The translations under genes were made by a program, and so were the position numbers. Positions 9,233 through 18,567 of a DNA stretch of 64,000 nucleotides are shown piece after piece. The DNA lies in contig NZ_JACVXC010000001.1 of the NCBI RefSeq assembly GCF_014596935.1, positions 616,783 through 680,782 on the forward strand. The letters run 5' to 3'. The notes beneath the pieces are model-generated. The model did no database searches and was not told the DNA's origin. It saw only the letters and a list, made by a program, of their open reading frames with translations. How positions within the stretch are numbered: the first letter of the stretch is position 1; every line of letters begins with the position of its first letter. This DNA comes from Aestuariibaculum suncheonense (GTDB lineage Bacteria > Bacteroidota > Bacteroidia > Flavobacteriales > Flavobacteriaceae).

Positions 9233-9246
9233 AAAATTAATTAGAA

Positions 9247-9852
9247 ATGGCAAGATATACTGGTCCAAAAACTAAAATCGCTCGTAAATTTGGTGAAGCG
9301 ATCTTCGGAGACGATAAGTCTTTTGAAAAAAGAAATTACCCTCCAGGGCAACACGGAAACGCTAGAAAGCGTGGAAAAAAATCTGAGTACGCAATTCAGT
9401 TAGGTGAAAAGCAAAAAGCGAAGTACACTTACGGAATCTTAGAAAGACAATTTAGAGGTTTATTTAAGAAAGCAAGAGCTGCTCAAGGTATTACTGGTGA
9501 GGTTTTATTACAACTTTGTGAGTCTAGATTAGATAACGTTGTTTACCGTATGGGTATTGCTCCATCTAGAAGTGGTGCAAGACAATTAGTTTCTCACAGA
9601 CACATTACTGTAAATGGGGAGTTAGTAAACATTCCTTCTTACCAATTAAAAGCTGGAGATGTTGTAGCTGTTAGAGAGAAATCTAAATCTTTAGAAGTTA
9701 TCGAGAAATCTTTAGCTAACTCAAGTACAGTTTACGAGTGGATTACTTGGAACGATGATACTAAACAAGGAACTTACGTTTCTGTTCCTGCTAGAATTCA
9801 AATTCCAGAGAACATCAACGAGCAATTCATCGTCGAGTTATACTCTAAATAA
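9247..9852 (+). CDS. rpsD: 30S ribosomal protein S4
   Basis: 201 residues starting [20 protein letters not shown]. The S4 RNA-binding domain is visible at about residues 92-150 ([20 protein letters not shown], then [17 protein letters not shown]). The N-terminal zinc cysteines found in some S4 proteins are absent. S4 is a primary 16S rRNA binder and in several bacteria also represses its own operon. It is transcribed from its own promoter after the terminator at 9101-9141. Confidence 0.97.
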   Translation: MARYTGPKTKIARKFGEAIFGDDKSFEKRNYPPGQHGNARKRGKKSEYAIQLGEKQKAKYTYGILERQFRGLFKKARAAQGITGEVLLQLCESRLDNVVYRMGIAPSRSGARQLVSHRHITVNGELVNIPSYQLKAGDVVAVREKSKSLEVIEKSLANSSTVYEWITWNDDTKQGTYVSVPARIQIPENINEQFIVELYSK

Positions 9853-9960
9853 TAAAAATAAATTAATAACCACATTGGTATTGGGCCAAAGGGTTTATTC
9901 GTACTTCTTCAAACTTATAAACCGCGCAACCTAATAACAATTAAAACGAAGAACAAAAAC

Positions 9961-10953
9961 ATGGCAGTATTTAATTTTCAGAAGCCCGACAAAGTAATCA
10001 TGATTGATTCAACAGATTTTGAAGGGAAATTCGAATTTCGTCCTTTAGAACCTGGTTACGGTTTAACAGTTGGTAACGCATTAAGAAGAGTACTTCTTTC
10101 TTCATTAGAAGGTTTTGCAATTACTTCTGTAAGAATCGAAGGTGTAGATCATGAGTTTTCAACGATTGCTGGTGTAGTAGAAGATGTTACAGAAATCATC
10201 TTAAACTTAAAGCAAGTTCGTTTTAAAAGACAAATTGAAGATATCGACAACGAGTCTGTATCAATTTCAATTTCTGGTCAAGAACAAATCACTGCTGGAG
10301 ATTTCCAAAAGTTTATCTCAGGATTCCAAGTATTAAATACAGAGTTAGTAATCTGTAACTTAGATCCAAAAGTAAACTACAACATGGAAATCACAATTGA
10401 AAAAGGTAGAGGATATGTACCTGCAGAAGAAAACAAAAAAGCTGCTGCACCAATAGGAACAATTTTTACTGATTCAATTTACACACCGATTAAAAACGTT
10501 AAATATAGTATTGAGAACTACCGTGTTGAGCAAAAAACTGACTACGAAAAGTTAGTGTTCGAAATCATTACAGACGGTTCTATCACACCTCAAGATGCAT
10601 TAACAGAGGCTGCTAAAACGTTAATTCACCACTTCATGTTATTCTCTGATGAGCGTATTACATTAGAAGCTGATGAAATTGCACAAACTGAAACATATGA
10701 TGAAGAATCATTACATATGAGACAGTTGCTTAAAACTAAGTTAATCGATATGGATTTATCGGTACGTGCACTTAACTGTTTAAAAGCAGCAGAAGTTGAT
10801 ACATTAGGTGACTTAGTATCATTTAACAAAAACGATTTAATGAAATTCAGAAACTTCGGTAAGAAGTCTTTAACAGAGCTTGAAGAGCTTGTTAATGTTA
10901 AAGGTTTAAACTTCGGAATGGATTTAAGCAAATACAAATTAGATAAAGATTAA
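9961..10953 (+). CDS. rpoA: DNA-directed RNA polymerase subunit alpha
   Basis: 330 residues. The N-terminal assembly domain has the alpha signature [20 protein letters not shown] and the [20 protein letters not shown] segment. The C-terminal domain (about residues 255-320) has the DNA- and activator-binding helices ([20 protein letters not shown], then [16 protein letters not shown]). The alpha dimer nucleates RNA polymerase assembly. It lies between rpsD and rplQ. Confidence 0.98.
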   Translation: MAVFNFQKPDKVIMIDSTDFEGKFEFRPLEPGYGLTVGNALRRVLLSSLEGFAITSVRIEGVDHEFSTIAGVVEDVTEIILNLKQVRFKRQIEDIDNESVSISISGQEQITAGDFQKFISGFQVLNTELVICNLDPKVNYNMEITIEKGRGYVPAEENKKAAAPIGTIFTDSIYTPIKNVKYSIENYRVEQKTDYEKLVFEIITDGSITPQDALTEAAKTLIHHFMLFSDERITLEADEIAQTETYDEESLHMRQLLKTKLIDMDLSVRALNCLKAAEVDTLGDLVSFNKNDLMKFRNFGKKSLTELEELVNVKGLNFGMDLSKYKLDKD

Positions 10954-11015
10954 TTACTTCATATTTTGCTCCTCAATAGTGGGTTGAAGCAAGATGGAGT
11001 TTAAAACCAAAAGTC

Positions 11016-11489
11016 ATGAGACACGGAAAAAAAGTAAATCACTTAGGTAGACAAACTGCACATAGAAAATCTATGTTAGCTAATATGGCTTGTTCATTAA
11101 TCGAGCACAAGCGTATTAACACTACTGTTGCTAAAGCTAAAGCTTTAAAACAATTTGTTGAGCCTTTAATTACTAAGTCTAAAGAAGATACAACACACAA
11201 CAGACGTGTTGTTATGTCTAGATTAAGACAAAAAGACGCAGTAACAGAATTGTTCAGAGATGTTGCAGCTAAGATTGCAGATCGTCCAGGAGGTTACACA
11301 AGAATTATTAAACTAGGTAATCGTTTAGGTGATAACGCTGATATGGCTATGATTGAACTTGTAGATTACAACGAGCTTTATACTGCTGGTAAGCCAGAAA
11401 AGAAAACAACTCGTAGAAGTAGAAGAGGTGGTTCTAAACCAGCTGCTGCTCCTGCTGTAGAAACTCAAGCTTCAAACGAAGAAGAATAA
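11016..11489 (+). CDS. rplQ: 50S ribosomal protein L17
   Basis: 157 residues. The L17 core is in the first 115 residues ([20 protein letters not shown] at the start; [20 protein letters not shown] near residue 90). A C-terminal tail rich in Lys, Arg and Ala and ending in Glu (ASNEEE) is added, as is common in Bacteroidota. It is the last gene of the ribosomal cluster and is followed by a terminator. Confidence 0.97.
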   Translation: MRHGKKVNHLGRQTAHRKSMLANMACSLIEHKRINTTVAKAKALKQFVEPLITKSKEDTTHNRRVVMSRLRQKDAVTELFRDVAAKIADRPGGYTRIIKLGNRLGDNADMAMIELVDYNELYTAGKPEKKTTRRSRRGGSKPAAAPAVETQASNEEE

Positions 11490-11513
11490 ATGATTAGACG
11501 CATTTTAAATATT

Positions 11514-11548
11514 AAAGGATAAACTATTTTAGTTTATCCTTTTTTTTG
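11514..11548 (+). terminator. Terminator after rplQ
   Basis: AAAGGATAAACT (11514-11525) pairs with AGTTTATCCTTT (11531-11542) with a short loop, followed by a T-run. It closes the ribosomal protein transcript just before carA. Confidence 0.85.
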
Positions 11549-11579
11549 CGCAATTTTGCAAAACTTTTTTAGCGAATAC

Positions 11580-12686
11580 ATGAAATATCAAAAAAGACAA
11601 AAAGCCATCATTCTTTTAGCAGATGGTACCATTTTTTATGGTAAGGCAGTAGGGAATAAGCAAGGAACAGCATTTGGTGAAGTTTGCTTTAACACAGGTA
11701 TGACTGGGTACCAAGAGATTTTCACAGATCCTTCTTATTTCGGACAAATTATGGTGACTACCAATGCGCACATTGGTAACTACGGAACAAATGCAGAGGA
11801 AATAGAATCAGATTCAGTTAAAATTGCTGGACTTGTAGTTAAAAACTTTAGCTACGAATTTTCTAGAGATGCTGCAGATAGTTCTTTAGAGGAGTTTTTA
11901 GATAAAAATAATTTACTAGCTATATCAGATGTTGACACGAGAGCTTTGGTTAGCTACATTAGAGATAATGGCGCTATGAATGCTGTGATTTCTACTGAGG
12001 TTGACAATATCGAAGGTTTAAAACAACAATTAGCTGAAGTGCCAAACATGGAAGGTTTAGAGTTGGCTTCTAAAGTGTCTACAAAAGAGCCTTACTATTT
12101 TGGTAATGAAAATGCAACTTATAAAATTGCAGCTTTAGATATCGGAATTAAAAAGAACATCTTACGTAATTTAGCTAAACGTGATTGCTACATTAAGGTA
12201 TTCCCATATAATTCTAAATTTGAGGAGTTAGAAGCATTCAATCCAGACGGGTATTTCTTGTCTAACGGACCTGGAGATCCAGAACCATTAGTAGAAGCTC
12301 AGGAAGTTGCTAAAGAAATCATCAAAAGAAATTTACCTTTATTTGGTATCTGTTTAGGTCACCAGGTTATTGCACTAGCAAATGGGGTGTCTACATATAA
12401 AATGCATAACGGTCACAGAGGGATTAACCATCCTGTTAAGAATATGGTAACAGGTAAAGGTGAAGTAACGTCTCAAAACCACGGTTTCGCCGTGGATAGA
12501 GAAGAAACTGAGGCGCATCCAGATATTGAAATTACACACGTTCATTTAAATGATAATACTGTAGCTGGTATTGCTATGAAGAGTAAAAATGTATTCTCTG
12601 TACAATACCATCCTGAAGCGAGTCCGGGGCCACATGATTCCTCGTACCTTTTCGATCAGTTCATAAAAAATATTAAAAATAAATAG
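11580..12686 (+). CDS. carA: Carbamoyl-phosphate synthase small chain (glutaminase)
   Basis: 368 residues from ATG at 11580; a longer frame from a TTG at 11556 would start in the promoter region and is less likely. CarA hydrolyses glutamine and passes ammonia to CarB for carbamoyl phosphate, used in arginine and pyrimidine synthesis. The N-terminal CPSase domain (TAFGEVCFNTGMTGYQEIF) is followed by a class I glutamine amidotransferase domain with the nucleophile motif FGICLGHQ and the catalytic His in VQYHPEASPGP. carB is not in the window. Confidence 0.97.
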   Translation: MKYQKRQKAIILLADGTIFYGKAVGNKQGTAFGEVCFNTGMTGYQEIFTDPSYFGQIMVTTNAHIGNYGTNAEEIESDSVKIAGLVVKNFSYEFSRDAADSSLEEFLDKNNLLAISDVDTRALVSYIRDNGAMNAVISTEVDNIEGLKQQLAEVPNMEGLELASKVSTKEPYYFGNENATYKIAALDIGIKKNILRNLAKRDCYIKVFPYNSKFEELEAFNPDGYFLSNGPGDPEPLVEAQEVAKEIIKRNLPLFGICLGHQVIALANGVSTYKMHNGHRGINHPVKNMVTGKGEVTSQNHGFAVDREETEAHPDIEITHVHLNDNTVAGIAMKSKNVFSVQYHPEASPGPHDSSYLFDQFIKNIKNK

Positions 12687-12690
12687 TATG

Positions 12691-12730
12691 AAATCCTCAA
12701 AAAACATTAAGTTTTTTTGAGGATTTTTTT
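12691..12730 (+). terminator. Terminator after carA
   Basis: AAATCCTCAAAAAA (12691-12704) pairs with TTTTTTGAGGATTT (12713-12726) around a short loop, followed by more T. It is 4 bp after the carA stop. Confidence 0.85.
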
Positions 12731-12800
12731 TACTCAAACGTTTTAGGGAATATTTTAAATATTTCTTAAAAAACATCTTAAAAGAAATAAGATTTAAACG

Positions 12801-12808
12801 TAAATTTG
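12801..12808 (+). promoter_or_regulatory. Promoter -7 element of eno
   Basis: TAAATTTG fits TAnnTTTG. It lies 30 bp before the eno ATG, which predicts an mRNA leader of roughly 25 bases. Confidence 0.55.
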
Positions 12809-12832
12809 AATAAATAAAAGATTAAAAAATAA

Positions 12833-14128
<1,296 letters not shown>

Positions 14129-14150
14129 AACGGTCACGTAATTTTTATTA

Positions 14151-14185
14151 AAAGGCGATTATTGTTTAATAATCGCCTTTTTTTA
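14151..14185 (+). terminator. Terminator after eno
   Basis: AAAGGCGATTATT (14152-14164) pairs with AATAATCGCCTTT (14168-14180), followed by a T-run. It separates eno from gltA. Confidence 0.85.
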
Positions 14186-14307
14186 TACTTAGATTCTAAA
14201 CAATATGTTAATTGATGAAATCTTTGGTTTGATCTCCTTCATAAGTATATAGATATTTATTAAATTAGCAATCCAATAAAATTAAGTTAAACAATCATTA
14301 CATACAT

Positions 14308-15594
14308 ATGGCTAATACTGCTACCATTGAAATCAACGGTGAGAAACATGAATTTCCATTAATAGAAGGAACAGAGAAAGAAGTTGCAATAGATATTACA
14401 AATTTAAGAACAGCGACAAAGGGAGTAATAACTATAGATCCGGGATATAAAAATACTGGATCTTGCGAAAGTGGGGTTACTTTTCTAGACGGGGAGCAAG
14501 GAATTTTAAGGTACAGAGGTTATAGCATTGAAGAGTTAGCAGAAAAAGCCGATTTCCTAGAGGTCGCTTATTTGTTAATTTTTGGAGAACTTCCTACAAA
14601 AGAGCAAAACGATAAATTCCACGAAGACATTAAAGCGGAAGCTGTTGTAGACGAGGATGTAAAGAAAATTGTGGAATCGTTTCCTAAATCGGCACACCCA
14701 ATGGGGGTTATTGCATCTTTAACAAGTGCTTTAACTGCGTTTAACCCATCTTCTGTAAATGTAGATTCAGAAGAAGATATGTACAGAGCTATCGTTAAAA
14801 TATTAGGGAAATTCCCGGTGTTAGTAGCTTGGACATTACGTAAAAAACAAGGTTTACCATTAGATTACGGTGATGATTCTTTAGGTTATGTTGAAAACAT
14901 CTTGAAGATGATGTTCAAAAAGCCAAACAAGGAGTATACTCAAAATAAAGTATTAGTAAATGCTTTAGATAAATTATTAATCTTACATGCTGATCATGAG
15001 CAAAACTGTTCAACATCTACGGTAAGAATTGTAGGGTCTTCGCATGCTGGTTTATTCGCATCTTTGTCTGCTGGTATTTCTGCGTTATGGGGGCCACTTC
15101 ACGGTGGTGCTAACCAGGCGGTTTTAGAAATGCTTGAAGCTATTAAAAATGACGGTGGAGATACTAAAAAATACATGGCTAAAGCTAAAGATAAAAACGA
15201 TCCGTTCCGTTTAATGGGATTCGGACACCGTGTTTATAAAAACTTTGATCCTAGAGCAAGAATTATTAAGAAAGCAGCAGACGAGGTATTAGGAGATTTA
15301 GGGGTTCAAGATCCTATTTTAGATATCGCCAAAGGTTTAGAAAAAGAAGCTTTAGAAGATGCGTATTTCGTTGATAGAAAATTATATCCAAACGTAGATT
15401 TCTATTCTGGAATTATTTACAGAGCTATGGGAATCCCAACTGATATGTTTACTGTAATGTTTGCTTTAGGACGCTTACCAGGTTGGATTGCGCAATGGAG
15501 AGAAATGCGTTTACGTAAAGAACCAATTGGTAGACCAAGACAAATTTATATTGGAGCAACCGAAAGAAAATTTGTTCCGGTTGACGAAAGATAA
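14308..15594 (+). CDS. gltA: Citrate synthase
   Basis: 428 residues, type II citrate synthase length. It condenses acetyl-CoA with oxaloacetate at the entry to the citric acid cycle. Motifs include LRYRGYSIEELAE near residue 75, the catalytic His segment LHADHEQNCSTSTVR, GPLHGGANQAVLEML, and the signature MGFGHRVYKNFDPRA. The C-terminus has the CoA- and oxaloacetate-binding RPRQIYIGATER. A strong terminator follows. Confidence 0.98.
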   Translation: MANTATIEINGEKHEFPLIEGTEKEVAIDITNLRTATKGVITIDPGYKNTGSCESGVTFLDGEQGILRYRGYSIEELAEKADFLEVAYLLIFGELPTKEQNDKFHEDIKAEAVVDEDVKKIVESFPKSAHPMGVIASLTSALTAFNPSSVNVDSEEDMYRAIVKILGKFPVLVAWTLRKKQGLPLDYGDDSLGYVENILKMMFKKPNKEYTQNKVLVNALDKLLILHADHEQNCSTSTVRIVGSSHAGLFASLSAGISALWGPLHGGANQAVLEMLEAIKNDGGDTKKYMAKAKDKNDPFRLMGFGHRVYKNFDPRARIIKKAADEVLGDLGVQDPILDIAKGLEKEALEDAYFVDRKLYPNVDFYSGIIYRAMGIPTDMFTVMFALGRLPGWIAQWREMRLRKEPIGRPRQIYIGATERKFVPVDER

Positions 15595-15620
15595 TATTTG
15601 ACATATTAGTGTGGAAAAAG

Positions 15621-15658
15621 AAAGGCTTTATAAGATTTACTTATAAAGCCTTTTTTTA
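15621..15658 (+). terminator. Terminator after gltA
   Basis: AAAGGCTTTATAAG (15621-15634) pairs with the complementary CTTATAAAGCCTTT (15640-15653), followed by T. It also rules out a longer reading of the next gene, whose ATG lies at 15669. Confidence 0.85.
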
Positions 15659-15668
15659 TATTTACAGC

Positions 15669-16583
15669 ATGCTAAAACTAAATATACAAAACGAAATTTC
15701 TAAGCTAAAAGCTGTAGTATTAGGAACAGCTGAAAGCAACGGACCTACGCCAAAGGTTGAGGAGTGCTACGACCCTAAAAGTATAGAGCATGTACTTGCT
15801 GGAACCTATCCAAAAGAAGAAGATATGATTCTGGAAATGGAAGCTTTGGCTAAGGTTTTTGAAAAGTATGATGTACAGGTTTTTCGGCCTGATGTTATTA
15901 AGGATTGTAATCAAATATTTTCTAGAGATATTGCTTTTGTTATTGAAGATAAATTGATTCGAGCTAATATTTTGCCTAATCGAGAAAAGGAGGTTCGAGC
16001 TATAGATTATATCTGGAATCAGGTGGAAGAAGAAAACCGAATCATTCTACCTGAAGAATGTCATGTTGAAGGTGGTGATGTTATGCTATGGGATGATTAT
16101 ATTTTCGTTGGAACTTATTCTGGAGACAATTATCCAGATTTGATAACAGCACGCACCAACATGGATGCGGTGATAGCTTTACAGGAGTTGTTTCCTGAGA
16201 AAACCGTTAAACCTTTCGAATTAAGGAAATCCAATACTAATGCCAAAGAAAACGCATTGCATTTAGATTGTTGTTTTCAGCCGTTAGGAAAAGGGAAAGC
16301 GATACTTCATAAAAACGGATTTTTAATTGAGCGCGAGTATCAATGGTTGGTGGACTTTTTTGGTGTCGAAAATATATTTGAAATTACAAAAGATGAAATG
16401 TATAATATGTACAGTAACGTCTTTTCTATTTCAGAAGACGTGGTAATCTCAGAGAAGAGTTTTACTCGATTAAACGATTGGTTACGTAGTGAAGGTTTTA
16501 CTGTTGAAGAAGTACCGTATTCAGAAATTGCAAAACAGGAAGGCTTATTACGTTGTTCTACAATGCCTTTAATTAGGGAATAA
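15669..16583 (+). CDS. Dimethylarginine dimethylaminohydrolase-like amidinohydrolase
   Basis: 304 residues from ATG at 15669; an upstream in-frame GTG lies inside the gltA terminator. The guanidino-group-modifying fold is recognisable: an Asp segment (FSRDIAFVI), the Glu/Gly segment HVEGGDVML, the His segment NALHLDCCFQPLG, and the C-terminal nucleophile Cys in GLLRCSTMPL. Such enzymes hydrolyse arginine or methylarginines, or transfer amidino groups; the substrate cannot be settled here. The possible promoter element TATATTTA (15657-15664) is so close that the mRNA may be nearly leaderless. The 3' end overlaps the convergent CDF gene by 11 bp. Confidence 0.8.
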   Translation: MLKLNIQNEISKLKAVVLGTAESNGPTPKVEECYDPKSIEHVLAGTYPKEEDMILEMEALAKVFEKYDVQVFRPDVIKDCNQIFSRDIAFVIEDKLIRANILPNREKEVRAIDYIWNQVEEENRIILPEECHVEGGDVMLWDDYIFVGTYSGDNYPDLITARTNMDAVIALQELFPEKTVKPFELRKSNTNAKENALHLDCCFQPLGKGKAILHKNGFLIEREYQWLVDFFGVENIFEITKDEMYNMYSNVFSISEDVVISEKSFTRLNDWLRSEGFTVEEVPYSEIAKQEGLLRCSTMPLIRE

Positions 16584-17475
16584 TATGTTTGCAGTCATCC
16601 AAACTGCAATCGTTTGGCTCGATGTGTATAGAGATGTTTCCTAAATTAGTGATTTCGCTATGCAGATAGTCTTTGAGTTCATGCGATAAATCATGGCCTT
16701 CTTTTACCGTTATATAGCTATTCACCATGGCGTGTAAATCCACGTGATAACGCATCCCCGATTTTCTGATATAACACTTTTCCGTACCTAAAATACCCGG
16801 AACTTCAAGCGATTTTTCTCTGATATCAAGAATTAAATCGTCGTAAAGATGTTCATCCATAATCTCACCCAAAGCAGGTCTGAAAATTAAATAACTGTTA
16901 TAAAGAATGAAACCTGAGGCAAGAAGAGCTGCCCAGTCATCTGCAGTTTCGTAACCTTCCCCAAAAATAAGTGCAATTGAAATTCCTACAAAGGCCATAA
17001 CTGAAGTGATGGCGTCACTTCGATGATGCCAGGCATCAGCTTTCAAAGAGGAACTGTGAGTTTCTTTGCTCTTTCTCATAACGATTTGAAATGAAACTTC
17101 TTTCCATATAATAATAGCGCCCAAAACAATTAATGTCCAGGGTTTTGGTGTTTTGTGAGGTGTTTGAATGTGCTCAATACTTTCGTAGCCAATAATAGTT
17201 GCTGAAGTGACTAAAAAAGCTACGACAATAAAAGTGATGAGTGGTTCTATTTTTCCATGCCCATAGGGATGGTTATCATCGGCAGGTTTCTTTGCATATT
17301 TAAGGCCGAGTAAAACCAAAGCTGAAGAGAAAATATCAGTAGTCGATTCAATAGCATCGGCGATTAAAGCATACGAATTACCAAAAACTCCAGCAAGTCC
17401 CTTTAATAAGGCCAAACAGGTATTCCCTATAATGCTGAAATAAGTGGTTTTTATGGCGGTTTGTTCGTTGCTCAT
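16573..17475 (-). CDS. Cation diffusion facilitator family metal transporter
   Basis: 300 residues with about six hydrophobic segments in the first 200 and a soluble C-terminal domain. CDF proteins export divalent metals (Zn, Fe, Co, Mn) by proton exchange. Metal-site residues are visible in TM2 (E43 and D47 in DAIESTTD) and TM5 (H and D in WHHRSDAITS), along with the family motif HPYGHGKIEPL. The metal cannot be told from the sequence. The gene is convergent with the DDAH-like gene and divergent from ctlX. Confidence 0.9.
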   Translation of the reverse strand: MSNEQTAIKTTYFSIIGNTCLALLKGLAGVFGNSYALIADAIESTTDIFSSALVLLGLKYAKKPADDNHPYGHGKIEPLITFIVVAFLVTSATIIGYESIEHIQTPHKTPKPWTLIVLGAIIIWKEVSFQIVMRKSKETHSSSLKADAWHHRSDAITSVMAFVGISIALIFGEGYETADDWAALLASGFILYNSYLIFRPALGEIMDEHLYDDLILDIREKSLEVPGILGTEKCYIRKSGMRYHVDLHAMVNSYITVKEGHDLSHELKDYLHSEITNLGNISIHIEPNDCSLDDCKHIIP

Positions 17476-17601
17476 CAGACTGTACTAGGCTTGGCTTAAA
17501 TGAAATATTTAGAATAACGAAGGTAATTTTTTTATAGCTAAAATCATGAACCTTCTTTGTTAAATCCCCAAACAGATGTGTTTTTATCCTGTAAATAATT
17601 A

Positions 17602-17609
17602 TACTTTTG
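17602..17609 (+). promoter_or_regulatory. Promoter -7 element of ctlX
   Basis: TACTTTTG fits TAnnTTTG and lies 17 bp before the ATG at 17627, predicting a short leader. Confidence 0.55.
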
Positions 17610-17626
17610 TATTGAAATTTATTGAT

Positions 17627-18562
17627 ATGCAACAGACAACCAATACTATTTTAATGATTCGTCCAATTAATTTCAGGATGAATGAGCAAACCGCTGTGAA
17701 TAATTATTATCAAAAGGTAATTGAAAATCTATTACCGCAAACGGTAAATGCCAAAGCACAGATGGAGTTCGACGCTTATGTTGAGAAATTACGAGGTATT
17801 GGTCTAAATGTTATTGTTGTAAATGATACCGAAGAGTTTGATACACCAGACTCTATTTTTCCAAATAACTGGGTGTCCTTTCATGAAAACGGAACGATAG
17901 CCTTGTATCCCATGTTTGCGGAAAACAGACGCTTAGAACGTCGAGAAGAAGTTTTAGAGGCTGTTGAAGCGGCAGGTTTTGTAATTAACGATGTAGTGGA
18001 TTATACAGAGGCTGAAGACGAAGGAGTGTTTTTAGAAGGGACCGGAAGTTTGCTGTTGGATCGCGTGAACAGAAAAGCTTATTGTGCTTTATCACCGCGA
18101 GCAGATGAAGATTTGTTTATTGAGTTTTGTGAAGATTTCGAATATTTCCCGGTAATCTTTACTGCAAATCAAACAGTAGATGGTAAAAGAAAAGCCATTT
18201 ATCATACCAATGTGATGATGTGTCTTGGTGAAACTTTCGCTGTGGTATGTTTAAATTGTATCGATGATAAAAAGGAACGCAAAAATCTTTTAACACATCT
18301 AAAATCTGATGGTAAGGAGGTGATTGATATTACCGAAGAACAAGTGAATAATTTCGCGGGCAATATGCTTCAGGTGAAAGGAGCCAATGATGAACTTTAT
18401 TTAATCATGAGTGAAGCGGCCTATGCATCTTTGACAGAACAACAAATTAGGCGACTTGAAAAACATACGAAAATTTTATCTAGCTCACTTGATACCATTG
18501 AAGCTTGTGGAGGAGGAAGTGCCCGTTGTATGATGGCTGAAGTTTTTCTACCGAAGGCCTAA
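17627..18562 (+). CDS. ctlX: Citrulline-utilisation-type amidinotransferase (CtlX family)
   Basis: 311 residues starting MQQTTNTILMIRPINFRMNE; the start is placed after the promoter element. Typical residues are the Asn/Asp in PDSIFPNNWVSFHENG, the LEGTGSLLLDR segment (Glu), the His in AIYHTNVMMCLG, and the terminal Cys in GGGSARCMMAEVFLPK. The fold is that of arginine deiminase and DDAH. Members are annotated as citrulline utilisation hydrolases, but the reaction is poorly established. It is the second such enzyme within 2 kb. Confidence 0.85.
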   Translation: MQQTTNTILMIRPINFRMNEQTAVNNYYQKVIENLLPQTVNAKAQMEFDAYVEKLRGIGLNVIVVNDTEEFDTPDSIFPNNWVSFHENGTIALYPMFAENRRLERREEVLEAVEAAGFVINDVVDYTEAEDEGVFLEGTGSLLLDRVNRKAYCALSPRADEDLFIEFCEDFEYFPVIFTANQTVDGKRKAIYHTNVMMCLGETFAVVCLNCIDDKKERKNLLTHLKSDGKEVIDITEEQVNNFAGNMLQVKGANDELYLIMSEAAYASLTEQQIRRLEKHTKILSSSLDTIEACGGGSARCMMAEVFLPKA

Positions 18563-18567
18563 AATTT

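Noticed and set aside
11556-11579. Upstream TTG start for carA
   Set aside because: It would begin in the promoter region right after the rplQ terminator; the ATG at 11580 gives the standard CarA N-terminus.
12546-12776. 76-residue - strand frame at the end of carA
   Set aside because: It runs through the carA terminator and is antisense to a well-supported gene.
15609-15668. Upstream in-frame start for the DDAH-like gene
   Set aside because: The extra residues are encoded by the gltA terminator hairpin.
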